Source: Heloderma charlesbogerti (lineage: Eukaryota > Chordata > Lepidosauria > Squamata > Helodermatidae). From it: a stretch of 64,000 nucleotides of DNA. The position numbers and the translations under genes were made by a program. The stretch is from positions 62,001 through 126,000 of the forward strand of contig JANEZZ010002357.1 in NCBI GenBank assembly GCA_026122225.1, given 5' to 3'. The notes under the pieces were generated by a model. It was not told the DNA's origin. It searched no databases and saw only the letters and a program-made list of their open reading frames with translations. The first letter of the stretch is position 1. Each line of letters opens with the position of its first letter. Shown here piece after piece: positions 20,620 to 31,427 of the stretch.

Positions 20620-20993
20620 AATGGGGGAGAAGTTTGTTTGGTTCACATTTTAGTAATTTGCACTTTCTGAACTAATATGCAAACCAGGACTCAATTATCC
20701 TTCAGTTTTCACCCTTTTTTGAATTTTGCAATACTGTTCTCCAACCAAAAAATGCATATGCAAATGTATACACTAGGGAAAACTGCATAAAAAGGTATAT
20801 ATTGGGGAACTTTGCCTGCAAAAATGCGTCTTAGGAAAAATGCATACAAATGTTTGTGCACAAAATGCATATGAATTTTCATGCTGTTATTATTTTTAAA
20901 GAAATCACAAACTGATGTGGGAACGGGACAGAATGAACTTGTGCTTGAAAAAAATGCAAATATGATGGAGAGCGAAACAGGCAGATTCGTCAG
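20620..20993. mobile_element. AT-rich hAT-like element with internal ATGCAT repeats
   Basis: Internal words of the AAAATGCATA type recur about every 30-36 bases. The order of blocks (TTTGCAC, ACTCAATTATCC, TTTTGCAA, ATGCATA) parallels the element at 63299-63665, which has hAT-like ends. The ends here (AGGAATGGGGG and GTACCTA) are decayed and the TSD is not clear. Confidence 0.5.
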
Positions 20994-22186
20994 TACCTAG
21001 GTCTAGCTCCTTTCTCCATCCAGCTTCTGCTGCTCTTTCAAAAGAAAACAAGGCTGCCCTTTTATACATCCAAGGGGCTGAATCAGAGGTTGAACTCCAC
21101 TCAAAGTCTAGAAAACCCTGATGAGGTCCAGGCTTGGACGTAATCTCTAATGGAAGAGTTTATAGCTGCATCTGAAAACAGAGATCTATGACTGAGCCAA
21201 GAGAGTTAGCAAGGAACTGATATAGCTTGGCCAGGTATAGAGGAAGATAGAGCTCTGGTACACATGCTAGTTGATGTTTTTCTTTTGCATGCCCAAGAGG
21301 AAATTTTGGCAAGTTCACTTAATCAAGCAAGGATGAAAAAAAAGCTACACCTGACAAAATTCCCCCTTCTAAAAAGTCAGCAATGGTGCAGGGAATGTCC
21401 TATCTTCCATTTCATTTGCATACAAAGTGGTGAAGGTGATGGACATGGTGGTTAAATGAGCAGAATATTTTAATGATCTTTAAGATCCAAAACATAACAA
21501 CCTCTGGAACTTGTTTGTGTAAATAAAGTTTCAGAAGCTCATAGATACTCTCTATGGTGCCTGGCACTTGCTGACGCCTTTTGTCTCTTCTCTTGGTTCT
21601 GACATTTATACTAAGCACGACATCTTTTCCAAGGACGCAATTTAGCTCAGAAAAGAACATCTTTCTCCTTTCTCGGAGCCTTCCCCTTGTGGTCTCATTT
21701 ACAGAGCACTGGCATGTAAACAAGGATTTGGGATGTGGTCCTCACATGCCACTGTATCATTGAATTCAGAGAGATGTTTGAAACAATCTCACCCATTTCT
21801 CTTATGTTCAAGATCATTTCTTGTTTTCATTTTTAACTACTCAGCAAGGATTCATTTCACTAATTTGCATTCCACTCAATTCATTACTGCCAGGTTATTT
21901 TGGGTAGAATTACTCTTGTCACTTTGCAATAGGTACGAGCTTCAGAGATAATTTTCAAACACAAGATGTGCTTGCTTCTATCTATGGAAGCCAGTGGACA
22001 AAAATCTGTCACGGCTGTGTTTGCCTTCTTTCTTCAGTTTTGCAGTGGATATTAATAAGCTGGAAAGGAGGGAAAAATAAAACCCTGCTCGAGACGAATA
22101 TTGTTACAGTGGCTGGCCAACCATTGCCTTTTTTAGATAGATTACTGGTTAATAGTTCATAATGACTGATAGGTACTAATGGTTAG
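20994..22186. other. Unassigned non-coding stretch
   Basis: About 1.2 kb with no recognised element or supported exon. Confidence 0.4.
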
Positions 22187-22440
22187 GAGTATGGTGGCCA
22201 TGTGCCCTACTTTGTAGAAGACAGAGGACAGTCCTCTATTTGAAGGCATCCTCTATTTGAAGGGCTATTCAGCTGAAGTCTGGTTTAAATAAAAAGAACC
22301 ATAAGAAGGGAGAACAAGGACCCTGAAGCTGCCCATCAACAGCACCTGGATAGCAGATTGAACAGGCACACAAGTCATCTGCTCATATGCAGGCTAATAA
22401 CAGAGATTCTATATGTGCGTCAATCCATTTAAGGTAATGA
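22187..22440. mobile_element. hAT-type element, family C (CCTCTATTTGAA type)
   Basis: It contains GGTGGCCATGTGCCCTAC, then CAGTCCTCTATTTGAAGGC and CTGGTTTAAATAAAAAG, in the order seen in the better bounded copy at 26842-27117. The right end is approximate. Confidence 0.6.
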
Positions 22441-22931
22441 GATTCATTCATGGAGTTGACATAACTGTGGGTGTACACCAGTCGGTACATCCAACCCAAG
22501 CAGGCTGGTGTTTAATTTGCATAAGATCACAAGTGAGATAATTACTGCTTATAATCATCTAGATTGGTTCTAGCCTGAAGGAATTGTGAGAGACCTGCCC
22601 ATGAACTGCCTGCTCTGATTCATATTTTTGCATGAATATAACTACTTTGAGGTGAGAAAGGAGAAAAAATGTGCTTTCTGAACAGCGGCATTTTGGAAGA
22701 TTTTTTTAAAAAAATCTTTGGTATTCTCACCAGCAGATTCTATGGAACAAACTGGCTTATCACTGTATCATTAGTCCCTTGTGCAGCCTAATGTAAAACT
22801 GTTGTATCCCTTGTACTCCCATCAGATGTTGGAAGGTATGGATGGACATGGAGTTCATCCCTATGCACTTGGAGTTGTATCTTACCTGGTTTAACCCAAA
22901 TAGCACATCCAGGAGGAAGTCTACAGTGGCA

Positions 22932-22934
<3 letters not shown>

Positions 22935-22979
<45 letters not shown>
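22935..22979 (+). repeat. (AT)n microsatellite
   Basis: Over 20 AT dinucleotides in a row. Confidence 0.97.
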
Positions 22980-22980
<1 letters not shown>

Positions 22981-22987
22981 CAACAAT

Positions 22988-23213
22988 GAGAACCAGCAAA
23001 ATGTAGTGGTTAGAGTATCAGACTAGGACTGGGGAGACCAGGATTCAAATCCCCACTCAAAGCCATGAAACTCACTGGGTGATTTGGGGCCAGTTGCTAT
23101 CTCTCAATTTAACCCAACCTGCAGGGTTGTTCCAGGGATAAAAGAGCGGTGGGGGAGAACCATGTATATCACCTTGAGCTCCTTGCGGGAAGGGTGGGAT
23201 ATAAATATAAACA
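22988..23213 (+). mobile_element. MIR/CORE-like tRNA SINE, near full length
   Basis: The tRNA-like head has GTAGTGGTTAGAGTATCAG and a B-box-like GATTCAAATCC. The core reads CTGGGTGATTTGGGGCCAG and GCAGGGTTGTTCCAGGGAT. The tail reads ACCTTGAGCTCCTTGCGGG, GGGTGGGATATAAATA and a short A-rich end. Such SINEs are transcribed by RNA polymerase III from the A and B boxes and moved by a LINE partner. Confidence 0.82.
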
Positions 23214-23267
23214 AACAACAGACATTGAAAGAGCAATGTCTCTGGGAGATCAGGCAATCCAATATGG

Positions 23268-23406
23268 CAGGGACAGGGAATGTGTGGCCTTCCAGATGTT
23301 GTTGGACTGCACCTCCCAACATCCTTCACCACTGGATATGGTGGCTAGGGCCTATGGGAGTTGCGGTCCAACAACATCCGGGGGGGCCACGTATTCCCCA
23401 TTAGTG
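23268..23406. mobile_element. hAT-type foldback element, family A
   Basis: 139 bp with arms around GTGGCC(T/C)TCCAGATGTTGTTGGA. Flanks CAATATGG and CAATTCGG match 6 of 8. The left end is CAGGGACAGGG; the right end is decayed. Confidence 0.7.
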
Positions 23407-23649
23407 CAATTCGGGCTTCTCGACTGTTGGGAAGCCATGTCAAGATTTGGGCTTGCATTGTGGGTCTTGAACTGGTAACCTGAAATATTTAAGGTGAGAA
23501 TTCAGCCTCTGCACAATCACCACCACTCAGCTATGGAGAGAAGGAAGGATGTGCAGGGAGACCTGTCACATGAGCCAAGAGATCACCTTGCTCCAATAGG
23601 CCAGAACAGGTCAGATGACACTTGCTGACCTCTCTAAGCTCCTCCAGTT

Positions 23650-24086
23650 CTGAGGAAATCAGCCTCCTTGAATGCCATTTTTCTTAGTAGAAAGGTGGGG
23701 TAAAAAGGTAAAGGTGTCCCCAACCAGTTGTGTCCGACTCTAGGGTGCGGTGCTCATCCCCATTTCTAAGCCGAAGAGCCAGCGCTGTCCGAAGACGCTT
23801 CCGTGGTCATGTGGCCGGCATGACTGAACACCCGGGTGCACGGAACGCTGTTACCTTTCCCGCCGAGGCGGTACCTATTTATCTACTTGCAATTTCTTGC
23901 TTTCGAACTACTAGGTTGGCAGGAGCTGGGACTGAAGACGGGAGCTCACTCCGTCATGTGGCGCTCGGGTCTCGAACTGCTGTCCTGCTGACCTTCCGGT
24001 CTGCAGTTCAGCGTCTTAACCACTAAGCCACCGCGGCCCCTGAGAAAGGTGGGGTACAAATCAAATAAATGAATAAATAAAATAAA
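23650..24086 (+). mobile_element. SINE 3' tail split by the Sauria SINE
   Basis: The pieces 23650-23702 and 24043-24086 join into GCCTCCTTGAATGCC...AGAAAGGTGGGGTACAAAT plus an AAATA-type tail, matching the 3' end of the MIR-like SINE at 22988. The Sauria SINE interrupts it. Confidence 0.55.
23703..24042 (-). mobile_element. Sauria-type SINE
   Basis: On the minus strand the 340 bp begin with a tRNA-like head (GCCGCGGTGGCTTAGTGGTT, then GCAGTTCGAGACC, a B-box variant), pass through a conserved body, and end GAGTCGGACACAACTGG. That 3' block nearly copies the BovB 3' end (GAGTCGGACACGACTGA), as known for Sauria SINEs, which use BovB machinery. A perfect 14-bp TSD, AGAAAGGTGGGGTA, lies at 23689-23702 and 24043-24056. 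Confidence 0.93.
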
Positions 24087-24089
24087 CTC

Positions 24090-24654
24090 AGAGGCTTAGA
24101 CTTACTGTGTATGGATTGCTACCCCTGCCTTGCAGACACCTCAGCTGCATAGGAACTGGGTCTACAATGGGTCAGTGAATGACCGAAGAAACGTAGTGTA
24201 TATAGAAAGCATTATAGAAAGAAAGTTATGTAACTGGTGAGAGAACACATAAGCTTCCAAAAGACAATAAGGTTCTCTGGCAGAAGGAAGAGGGGCTTGT
24301 TAAAAAAGAAAGTTACACGACTTGTTTACTTCAACACTTGAAAATGAGAAAAAGAAACAGATGACAGAATGAGAAACACCTCCCAGGAGATACACAGGAG
24401 TACAAGGGAAAAGACCCACACAGAAATAGAAAAAAGGAAGGAAATGCACAGGGAGCTTAAAAGCTTACCACAACAGATGATCCAGAAAAGACACTGTTTG
24501 AGAGAACATCATAATACATTCTGCCACGGAGGTTGATAATTAGCACGAAAACTCCTTGTCAGGGTGTTATATTCTCTGTCCAACTTGAACTTTGAAATAA
24601 TGTGTGCAATTATTTGTATGTAAAAAAGACCACATGTCTTTTGTATTTATTTGG
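24090..24654. other. Unassigned non-coding stretch
   Basis: A-rich sequence with no recognised element. Confidence 0.4.
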
Positions 24655-24757
24655 ACAAGACTTAGTTTCAAATCCTTGCTCAACCATGAAACTCACTGAG
24701 TAGCCCTGGGTAAACATAGGTCACACTTTCTCATCCTAAATTACCTCAGACAATAGC
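24655..24757 (+). mobile_element. MIR/CORE-like SINE fragment
   Basis: TTTCAAATCCTTGCTCAACC followed by ATGAAACTCACTGAGTAGCC and CTGGGTAAAC matches the head-core junction of the SINE at 22988; the rest is decayed. Confidence 0.6.
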
Positions 24758-24759
24758 AG

Positions 24760-25208
24760 ACTTTCTTGTTGTTGCACTAATATTCTACATAAAGGCAGAT
24801 TTTGGCACAGTCTTCAAACAGGTGCATTTTGAGGTGGCTCAGTCACAGGGGGATGGAAATTTTAGATTAGCCTCTTTCAGCGTGAATTCAGATGTTTAGT
24901 TTTTATGATCAACTCATGGTGGAGATGCAAATGGAAGCTAATCTTGTGAATGGTTCAATGGCAGGTGACATTAAGTTTTACCCAATCAGGAATCCAAAAC
25001 AGTTTCCAGTTGAGTTTGAAGCATACCTAAAGTGGACCCAGGACCCTCTGATTTCTGATGAGCTCTGGGCCCATTCCAGACATACATGAGAGGTGACTAC
25101 AGCATGGCCCGGATTATCCTCAGCTGTGCTGTAGCCATCTCCTGTGTCTGGAGCCCTCTGGCAAACTGAAGTGGTGGTAAAATGGCTGCCTGCTTGGTGC
25201 TCTGGAGG
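24760..25208. other. Unassigned non-coding stretch
   Basis: No recognised element or exon. Confidence 0.4.
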
Positions 25209-25216
25209 CCACAGAG

Positions 25217-25601
25217 TTAGGGTGACCACTTCCACATCACCCCAAAAAAAGGACCAAAGAGGACATTGATTTGCATAAAATTTGCATTTGCTCTCTTATA
25301 TATAGACACCCATTTAGAAAGAACAACAGTAACTTAAATAAAAATGTAATATATTTCATGATAATGGGGAAGACAGCCGCCAGGTGTCCTGTGTGCCTGA
25401 CTGCTTGGTCTGTGCCCAGGTGCTAAGTGTTGATGGACAACATCAAGGCCTCCTCTCTGCTGGCCTTTTATGAACCTTTATTTTTAATTGGGACTTGGAC
25501 CAGAAAGCTGTTCAAATAGAAGATGCCTTCAAATAGAGGACTGTCCTTTCATAGCCCTTGAAATAGAGGACTATCCTCTGTAAAGTAGGATATTCGGCCT
25601 A
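25217..25601. mobile_element. hAT-type element, family C, inverted
   Basis: 385 bp beginning TAGGGTGACCAC and ending TATTCGGCCTA. The distal part holds AAATAGAGGACTATCCTCTG, the complement of the family's CCTCTATTTGAA block. Flanks CACAGAGT (25209-25216) and CCCAGAGT (25602-25609) match 7 of 8. Confidence 0.75.
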
Positions 25602-25609
25602 CCCAGAGT

Positions 25610-26415
25610 AGATGAGAGGAGGCCTGCAGGAACTTTTCCAGGCCTCTCTAAGGTTCCTTTTTTGACTCCAAAGCCTCCATCATGCCAACATGCCCATGAC
25701 GTTCTTCTGGGAGCCTAGGAGCATGTTGACAGAGATCTAGGGAGACTACGCCTTTCTGCGCATGCCAATAGTACATTATAGAATCCCTTCCAGATGCTGC
25801 AATCCATTTCAGAGTCTGGGCAGAGATTGTTCCACTCTGCACCAAAACTTGGTCTACCAGAACATTTTTAACTGGAACCTAATGGTTTAACCCACCTGTC
25901 ATTAGTCTGGAAAACATAGCAAGATGGCATGAAAATGCAATTGTTGCTAACATTGCTGGAGGGGTTCCCGACAAGGTGGGCATTTCTTGGATGTGGATCT
26001 GCTGAGCGGATCTGTGGGGAAATACACACTCTGCTAAGATATCACTTAATTAAAACCTGCTCATCTCAGTATCGATGAAGATTGTGTGGTAAGCAGAGTC
26101 AGTTATCAAATGGTTGTATCGGAAGAATAGTCTTCCAGAGGTAAAGGAAAGTTTTAGACCATCACTATTTTAAAAAAAAATGCAGGTTCATTTAGGATCA
26201 CAAAGGAGATTTGTTGCTGTTCTTGCTTGTTTCATGATGTACTGGTCAAGGTGCACTCAAACAGTCTGTTGCCTAGTTTTCTAAAGCATTTGCAAGTACA
26301 CGATGTAACTTGTAAATCACGGAACACAGCAGGAGTCAGTGTTTGTCCACCAGGGGATACTATAAAATGCCTGCAACTTCTACTCCTTGCTGTAAAAGTT
26401 CTGGGAGCGAGTTAA
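25610..26415. other. Unassigned non-coding stretch
   Basis: Nothing recognised. Confidence 0.4.
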
Positions 26416-26740
26416 AGATCTAGCAAGGGCTGGTGAACAGTGTGTGTGGGGGAGGGGTTATAGGACTCCAGTCTCAATGACATGGAGACATTGATCAGGG
26501 CTATAGGTTTTGCAGCATAGATGAATTCTGTATCCTAGAAGGGTTCCTTAGAAAAAGATAAGATTCTGTTTCCCATAAGCGGAATTCCCATAAGATCTGG
26601 CAAGGGCTGGTGAGCGAGTGGGCTGGGGGGGCGGGTATAGTACTCCAGTCTCGATGACATGGAGACATTTGCAGTGTAGAGGAATTCTGCATCCTAGAAG
26701 TGTTCCTTAGACAAAGATAAGATTCTGTTTCCCATAAGTG
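26416..26740 (+). repeat. 177 bp tandem duplication, two units
   Basis: Unit 1 (26416-26592) and unit 2 (26593-26740) both read AGATCT(A/G)GCAAGGGCTGG, then ACTCCAGTCTC(A/G)ATGACATG, ATCCTAGAAG, GTTCCTTAGA and GATAAGATTCTGTTTCCC. Unit 2 lacks roughly 20-30 bases around the unit 1 sequence ATTGATCAGGGCTATAGG. Identity elsewhere is around 90 percent by eye. Confidence 0.9.
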
Positions 26741-26841
26741 CTGGCTGCATCACATTCCTCTTGTGCCATCTCTAAATCAGCTCCTGGCTCAGCGGATCTT
26801 CTTTCATTAACAGAGCCATTTTTACAATGTTGAATTTGTGG

Positions 26842-27117
26842 ATAGGGTGGCCATGTGTCCTAATTATAGAGAACAATCCTCTATTTGAAAGACTGTCAAA
26901 AGCATCCTCTATTGAACGGGCTGTCCAGTCCATGTGTGGTTTAAAGATAAAGGACTATAAAGTGAGTAGGGGACCTTGAAGTTACACATCAAGAATTAGT
27001 ACCCAGACAGCAGATTTCTAAATTTGCCTCTATACATATAAATTAGCACCAGCAAATGTTATGAAAATGTATGTCCTCTTTTGTCCTCTTTTTCGGAGAT
27101 TCACAAGTGGCCATGCG
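26842..27117. mobile_element. hAT-type element, family C
   Basis: 276 bp with a perfect 8-bp TSD, ATTTGTGG, at 26834-26841 and 27118-27125. The left end is ATAGGGTGGCCATGTG and the right end CACAAGTGGCCATGCG, a decayed inverted repeat. The interior carries CAATCCTCTATTTGAAAG and ends TGTCCTCTTTTTCGG. It is the best bounded member of its family here. Confidence 0.85.
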
Positions 27118-27126
27118 ATTTGTGGC

Positions 27127-27295
27127 ACCTAGGAAGCGGCCTTATACTGAGTCAGACCATCGGTCCATTTAGCTCAGTATTGCCCACTACACTGACTGGC
27201 AGCAGCCCTCCAGGGTTTCAGGGTCTTTCCCAGCCCTACCCGGTGATGCCAGATATTGAACCTGGGAGCTTTTGTATGCAAAGCATGAGCTCCAA
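27127..27295 (-). mobile_element. tRNA-derived SINE, minus strand
   Basis: Plus-strand text AAGCGGCCTTATACTGAGTC, GACCATCGGTCCATTTAGC, CAGCAGCCCTCCAGGG and GATATTGAACCTGGGAGC is the complement of a common reptile SINE whose tRNA-like head lies at the right end (GCTCATGCTTTGCA, CCAGGTTCAATATC). Confidence 0.7.
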
Positions 27296-27299
27296 AAAT

Positions 27300-28439
27300 G
27301 GTCCAAAATGCAGCAGTCAGTTGCTTACAGGTAGAAACATATAACTCCTCTTGTAAGACTCGGAGAGCGTCAGTAGAGCCAGATGTACTCCTGTAATAAT
27401 CGTGGCAAAGTTGCCAGGTCTGTCTTTTGTTAGGGACACTACAGTGGATGTGTCTGGGAGCTAATTGTTAAATGACTGCTTCTTGACACAGGTAAACAGC
27501 CCAGGAAACTAGGAGAGGGTTGGAGAAGGTGACTCAGTCTTATTTCACCTTTTAGCCAGGGGCAGGGGCAAACTAGCTGGGGGTGGAAAATAATAGTGAT
27601 TTCTGAAGGGGCACAGAGGCAGAGAGCTGTGTTGTGTGTTCTGAAAGCATTTGGGGGCTGCCTTTCTCTGGAGATCTGATGGATTTGGCTGCCTGTTGGA
27701 GTATTTATGCTATACCTCCAGCTATCCTCAACTTGCAGGATAAAGTTGATAGCAGACTTTATAACTGTATAATAATTGCAAATAATTGTAAATAAACCCA
27801 AATACACCATAAGCCTCTGGTGTCTGGCTTCCAAACCAAGAGGACCTTTAAGCCTACAGGTCATACATGCCATGTGGTTCCCCACCTGGCCTGCCTGCTT
27901 CTTCCCCAGCCCACTCCCCATCCCCACCCCCCATACAAGTTCTTACCAGTCAGCAGCTGAATGAAACCAAAGAAGTTTGACAGACTTGATTTCTACCATG
28001 GGCCTTGCTCTGCACCTTTCATGCGACAGAACGAAAATGTGGCCCCTTGAGTACATTGTCAAGATAAGCCCACTTGTTCAAATAGAAAACTGTGACCAGG
28101 AGGGCACAAAAGTGCTTGATAACATCTTCTGGGCTTAAACTGCACTCTGGAAACACATGCAACTCCCGCGGTGGCTTCCCTCCTCTGCTTTTGCCAACGG
28201 TGTTATCTGCTGTGCAGGCCATTCATACTGCCTGATGGTTGCATATTTGTAGTATGGTTTGTGTGATCCAAAGGGCCCCCCCCCCACACACACACCACAT
28301 CAGCCACCAGGTCCTGCCCCATACCCTCCCCCATAGTCATGGGGGTCCCTGATTACATTCTTTTAATCCATGATAATTAATGAGTAATAATTATCACCAG
28401 CCTGCTCATGCACTGAGATCCTGACCTGTGGCTCTTCTC
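27300..28439. other. Unassigned non-coding stretch
   Basis: No supported gene. A C-rich run followed by CA repeats lies at about 28278-28300. A minus-strand frame of about 160 codons at 27439-27927 has no recognisable domain. Confidence 0.4.
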
Positions 28440-28620
28440 CAGCTGCTCCCACCATCTGTTGCAAGCTGGCCAGCAACTGGGGAAAGAGCCATCGGTAGCT
28501 CCTTATCTGTGGAGCTTTCCCCAGGGAGGCTCAACTGGTGCCCACCCTGTTGTATCTCTGACACCAGGAAAATACTTGGGGGAGGGGGGGAATTCTCAGG
28601 TTTAAAACCCTTTTAAGCTA
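28440..28620 (+). mobile_element. L2-type LINE fragment, decayed
   Basis: GAGCTTTCCCCAGGGAGGC then CAACTGGTGCCCACCCTGTTG follows the L2 C-terminal coding order (WNELPSEVRLAPTL). The match is weak and frame-broken. A 3' UTR-like stretch with GTAGCCCGCCCAAGAGGCC continues to about 28790. Confidence 0.45.
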
Positions 28621-29060
28621 TGTCTGAGGGTTTCCTTTTTTTGCATCATATTGGTGTTTTTACTCTTCACTGTTCTGTGTTGTTGTTGTTGTTAGGCTGG
28701 CTGTTGTATCCTGTTTATTACATTAATACAAAATAACTAAATTTTCTTTTGAGATTGTAGCCCGCCCAAGAGGCCAGTGTGGGACCGAAAGTGATGAGTA
28801 TAAATCACAGAGATGATGATGGTGAGTTGTACTATTATTAGCCCTGTATTTAAATGGACATGGAACATAATACCACCATGCAAAAAATACACATTGAAAG
28901 AGGGGGAAGTTACAGTAGATTATGTCAATGGATTGGTTAATTTGCATTGAGCCATTTGGTCTTTGGGATGCTTGCCCAAGAGGCTGGATAGAAATTGGGA
29001 GGGGGGCTGGTGCTCTCTGCCCTCTGTACTAGCATTTTATAGTGGTACCACAAGAACACA

Positions 29061-29426
29061 GTGGTGACCTGTCATGTTATAGATAATAATCAACAGGGAT
29101 TTTCAAAACATCATTACGATGGACTAAAGTTAATGATGTTTTGTAAAACTTTCAATCGAAAGAACATCATTAGAGCTTTCCCAAATGAGAAATACATTAA
29201 CAAGCAAGGAGCTATTGTTCATGCAACCAAATACAGAAGTATGCAAGCTTTTGAGCTATACGAAGGTTCTTCTTTTCAGGAAGAAAAAGTAGATTTTGGG
29301 CAACTCAAAAGCATAGCACTACTAGACTTTGGATTTATGGGGGAAAAAACACCTCACATTATTGATTTGAATTATTCTGAGGGAAGGACCCATTGTCCAA
29401 GTTACACAAATAACAGAGTCCACTAG
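29061..29426 (+). CDS. Unidentified open frame of 121 codons (doubtful)
   Basis: I do not recognise this frame. It begins with ATG at 29061 and ends TAG at 29424-29426. The composition is ordinary for a protein (for example FCKTFNRKNIIRAFPNEKY), with no signal peptide or membrane segment. There are no splice-site or promoter signals that I can tie to it. A 13-base inverted repeat lies within its start. It may be a relic of an unknown transposon, an exon, or chance. Confidence 0.2.
   Translation: MVTCHVIDNNQQGFSKHHYDGLKLMMFCKTFNRKNIIRAFPNEKYINKQGAIVHATKYRSMQAFELYEGSSFQEEKVDFGQLKSIALLDFGFMGEKTPHIIDLNYSEGRTHCPSYTNNRVH
29104..29146. repeat. Hairpin, 13-base perfect arms
   Basis: CAAAACATCATTA is followed 14 bases later by its perfect complement TAATGATGTTTTG. 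A third AACATCATTA copy lies just downstream. Confidence 0.7.
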
Positions 29427-29429
29427 ATG

Positions 29430-29985
29430 GCACCCTAGTGTTGCCTGAACTTCATCCACACACAACATTACAAACAGAACCAGGGAAAAAGCAAACGAGA
29501 AAATGGACACAGGTGTCCAGATGGTTTGTTTTTGGCTCTGCTAATAAGCCCCTAATGTGAACATCTGCTGCTGAAAACATGGACATTAATAGGTTGTCCC
29601 TTTGCAAAATGAGAATAATAAAAGGTGTTCTTCTGGATAATGTTGGTGCTCGAACCTTAAGGTTCCACTCAAATGGCTGGAAGAGTAATCAGCCTGGAAA
29701 GCTGTGAGATGGTTTGCAGATATAAGCACTGCCAGCAAAAGGTGACAGAGCTTGGAGTAGACTGATAGGAAAGCCAATATATATTTTTTTGGTTCAGTAG
29801 CAACATGTATAAAATATGTAATGGCTGATATCAACCCATGTTTAACCATTTATCAAAATTAACTGAACTTTAATAAAATGACACAAGCCATATTGATTCT
29901 AGAATTCCGAGAGCCATTTTGGAACATGGGGCATTTTATTTAGGGATAGTCTATTTCTCTCCTGTGTCAGTTTCACTTGTTAGGT
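29430..29985. other. Unassigned non-coding stretch
   Basis: Nothing recognised. Confidence 0.4.
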
Positions 29986-29989
29986 CTGT

Positions 29990-30315
29990 TCAGACCCGTT
30001 TCTACATCTGCAATTTTGTTAAAACATATGCACGCACGCACACACTTGCCTTATTTTGGATCTTTTTTTTCACAAAGTGCATGTTTTTGTCTGCATTTCA
30101 CCCTAAAATATGTAGTTTTGTATACATTTTATCAGGCAATATATATTTTAATAAGCAATTTGGTATGATTTTGAGCCAAGAACTGCACTGCAAAATTTGG
30201 AGAAGTGCAAAAACTGAAGGATAGGCTCTGATCAGTGCATTAGTCCAGGAAGTACGAAGCAGGTTGGTTTGCTTAAAACTGAGGACCAAATAAAATCCTT
30301 GAGCATTCCTAATTT
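29990..30315. mobile_element. AT-rich hAT-like element, inverted copy
   Basis: The order of blocks (GTGCATG, TATACAT, AATTTGG, GTGCAAAAACTGAAGGATA, GCATTCCTA) is the complement of the elements at 20620 and 63299. Ends are approximate and no TSD was read. Confidence 0.45.
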
Positions 30316-30369
30316 TACACAGAGGTTTTGTTTGTTTACAAAAAGCATCTCCATATCGTCAACTGGAGG

Positions 30370-30441
30370 AGGAACCACAGTTCAGTGGTAGAATACAACA
30401 TATGCAGAAGGTTGCAGATTCAGTCCCTGGCATTTCCAGTT
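30370..30441 (+). mobile_element. tRNA-derived SINE, head only
   Basis: CAGTTCAGTGGTAGAATACA (A-box region) and GCAGATTCAGTCCCTGGC (B-box region) match the head of the SINE at 27127 in the opposite orientation. It breaks off after about 72 bases into a family B MITE arm. Confidence 0.65.
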
Positions 30442-30444
30442 AAG

Positions 30445-30512
30445 GCTGCAATCCTATGCATGTTTAGACAGAAAAAAAGTCCTACAACTCCCAGCATTTA
30501 CCAGCCTGCATG
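30445..30512. mobile_element. Family B MITE, one arm
   Basis: GCAATCCTATGCATGTTTAG then GTCCTACAACTCCCAGCATT equals the left arm of the palindrome at 49919. The right arm is absent. Confidence 0.65.
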
Positions 30513-30563
30513 AACCAACTCAAGTCCAAAATTGGGTACTGGTACTGGTAAATATGGAGAAGT

Positions 30564-30818
30564 GGGGCCAGCCAAATCAGGCAAAGCAAGGCCTCGGGCA
30601 GCTGATTTTGGGTGTTGTGAAAGTGAAAAAAATGGTCTATTATTTAATTTATTATAACTGTATTTTTTACTACCAGGGATGGGGAGATGCACCAGGGAGG
30701 AGTTTTGTGCCTTGAGTACAGATTGGCCTTTGTTACTATACACGTTGAGTTGGGGTGGGGGGCTGAGGTGCCATTTGCTGCTCCACCTTGGACAGCAAAA
30801 TGACTTGGGCTGACCCTG
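30564..30818. mobile_element. hAT-type element, 255 bp
   Basis: The left end GGGGCCAGCCAAATC matches the complement of the right end (GGGCTGACCCTG) imperfectly. Flanks GGAGAAGT (30556-30563) and GGAGAAAG (30819-30826) share 6 of 8 bases. Confidence 0.6.
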
Positions 30819-31427
30819 GGAGAAAGCAAAGCTCTGGATCTGAATATCTGTAGTAGCTTCCTTAAAGCTTAAGTTCACTCTCACACACTCTAGCCCTCCC
30901 CCCCCCCCCAGTATATAGGGAGATTGCCCACCCTCCCTGGGGAAGCATCTAAACCTGCAGCCTGAACGAGCCCACTCCACAATCAGCTTTACTGCCTGAT
31001 CCTGATGACTGCTTACACTGGCTCTTGAGGTGGAAGGCAGAGTGAGGAAGGAACAGAGATGTCTAATAGCAGATGAAGCTGAGTGGGCGAGAAAACAGGA
31101 CAGAGGAGTAAGTGACAAGGTGGCTGGGGATATAAGACCTATTTTCAGGGCCATCTCTGCGAGTGGCACCCATGGGAAAAATCCAGGCCCCATGTGGACT
31201 TCTAGCCGCCTCAGCCTGTAGCAAGATGAGCATCCACTGCAACATGCAAGACCTAGTGTTTGACACGCTGCTAGCATTGGGTAGCATTGGACATGCCAAC
31301 TCCTCCATGTGCTGGCAGAAGCACATAACATAGTCAACATCGTGCTGCTCCGAAATATGGAGGTTCCTGTTGTTGTTGTTGTTAATAGTCATCGATGGAA
31401 CTATTTTCTATGCATATTTATTTACAG

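Noticed and set aside
22988..23060. Possible tRNA gene
   Set aside because: A and B box-like words are present, but they belong to a MIR-like SINE that continues with core and tail; no full cloverleaf is apparent.
27439..27927. 162-codon minus-strand open frame
   Set aside because: No motif, no splice or promoter context, and biased Ser/Pro/His content; nothing supports coding.
30498..31340. 280-codon minus-strand open frame
   Set aside because: It runs through a hAT element, a family B MITE arm and C-rich low-complexity sequence, with no domain and a repeat-derived composition. It is most likely a chance frame.
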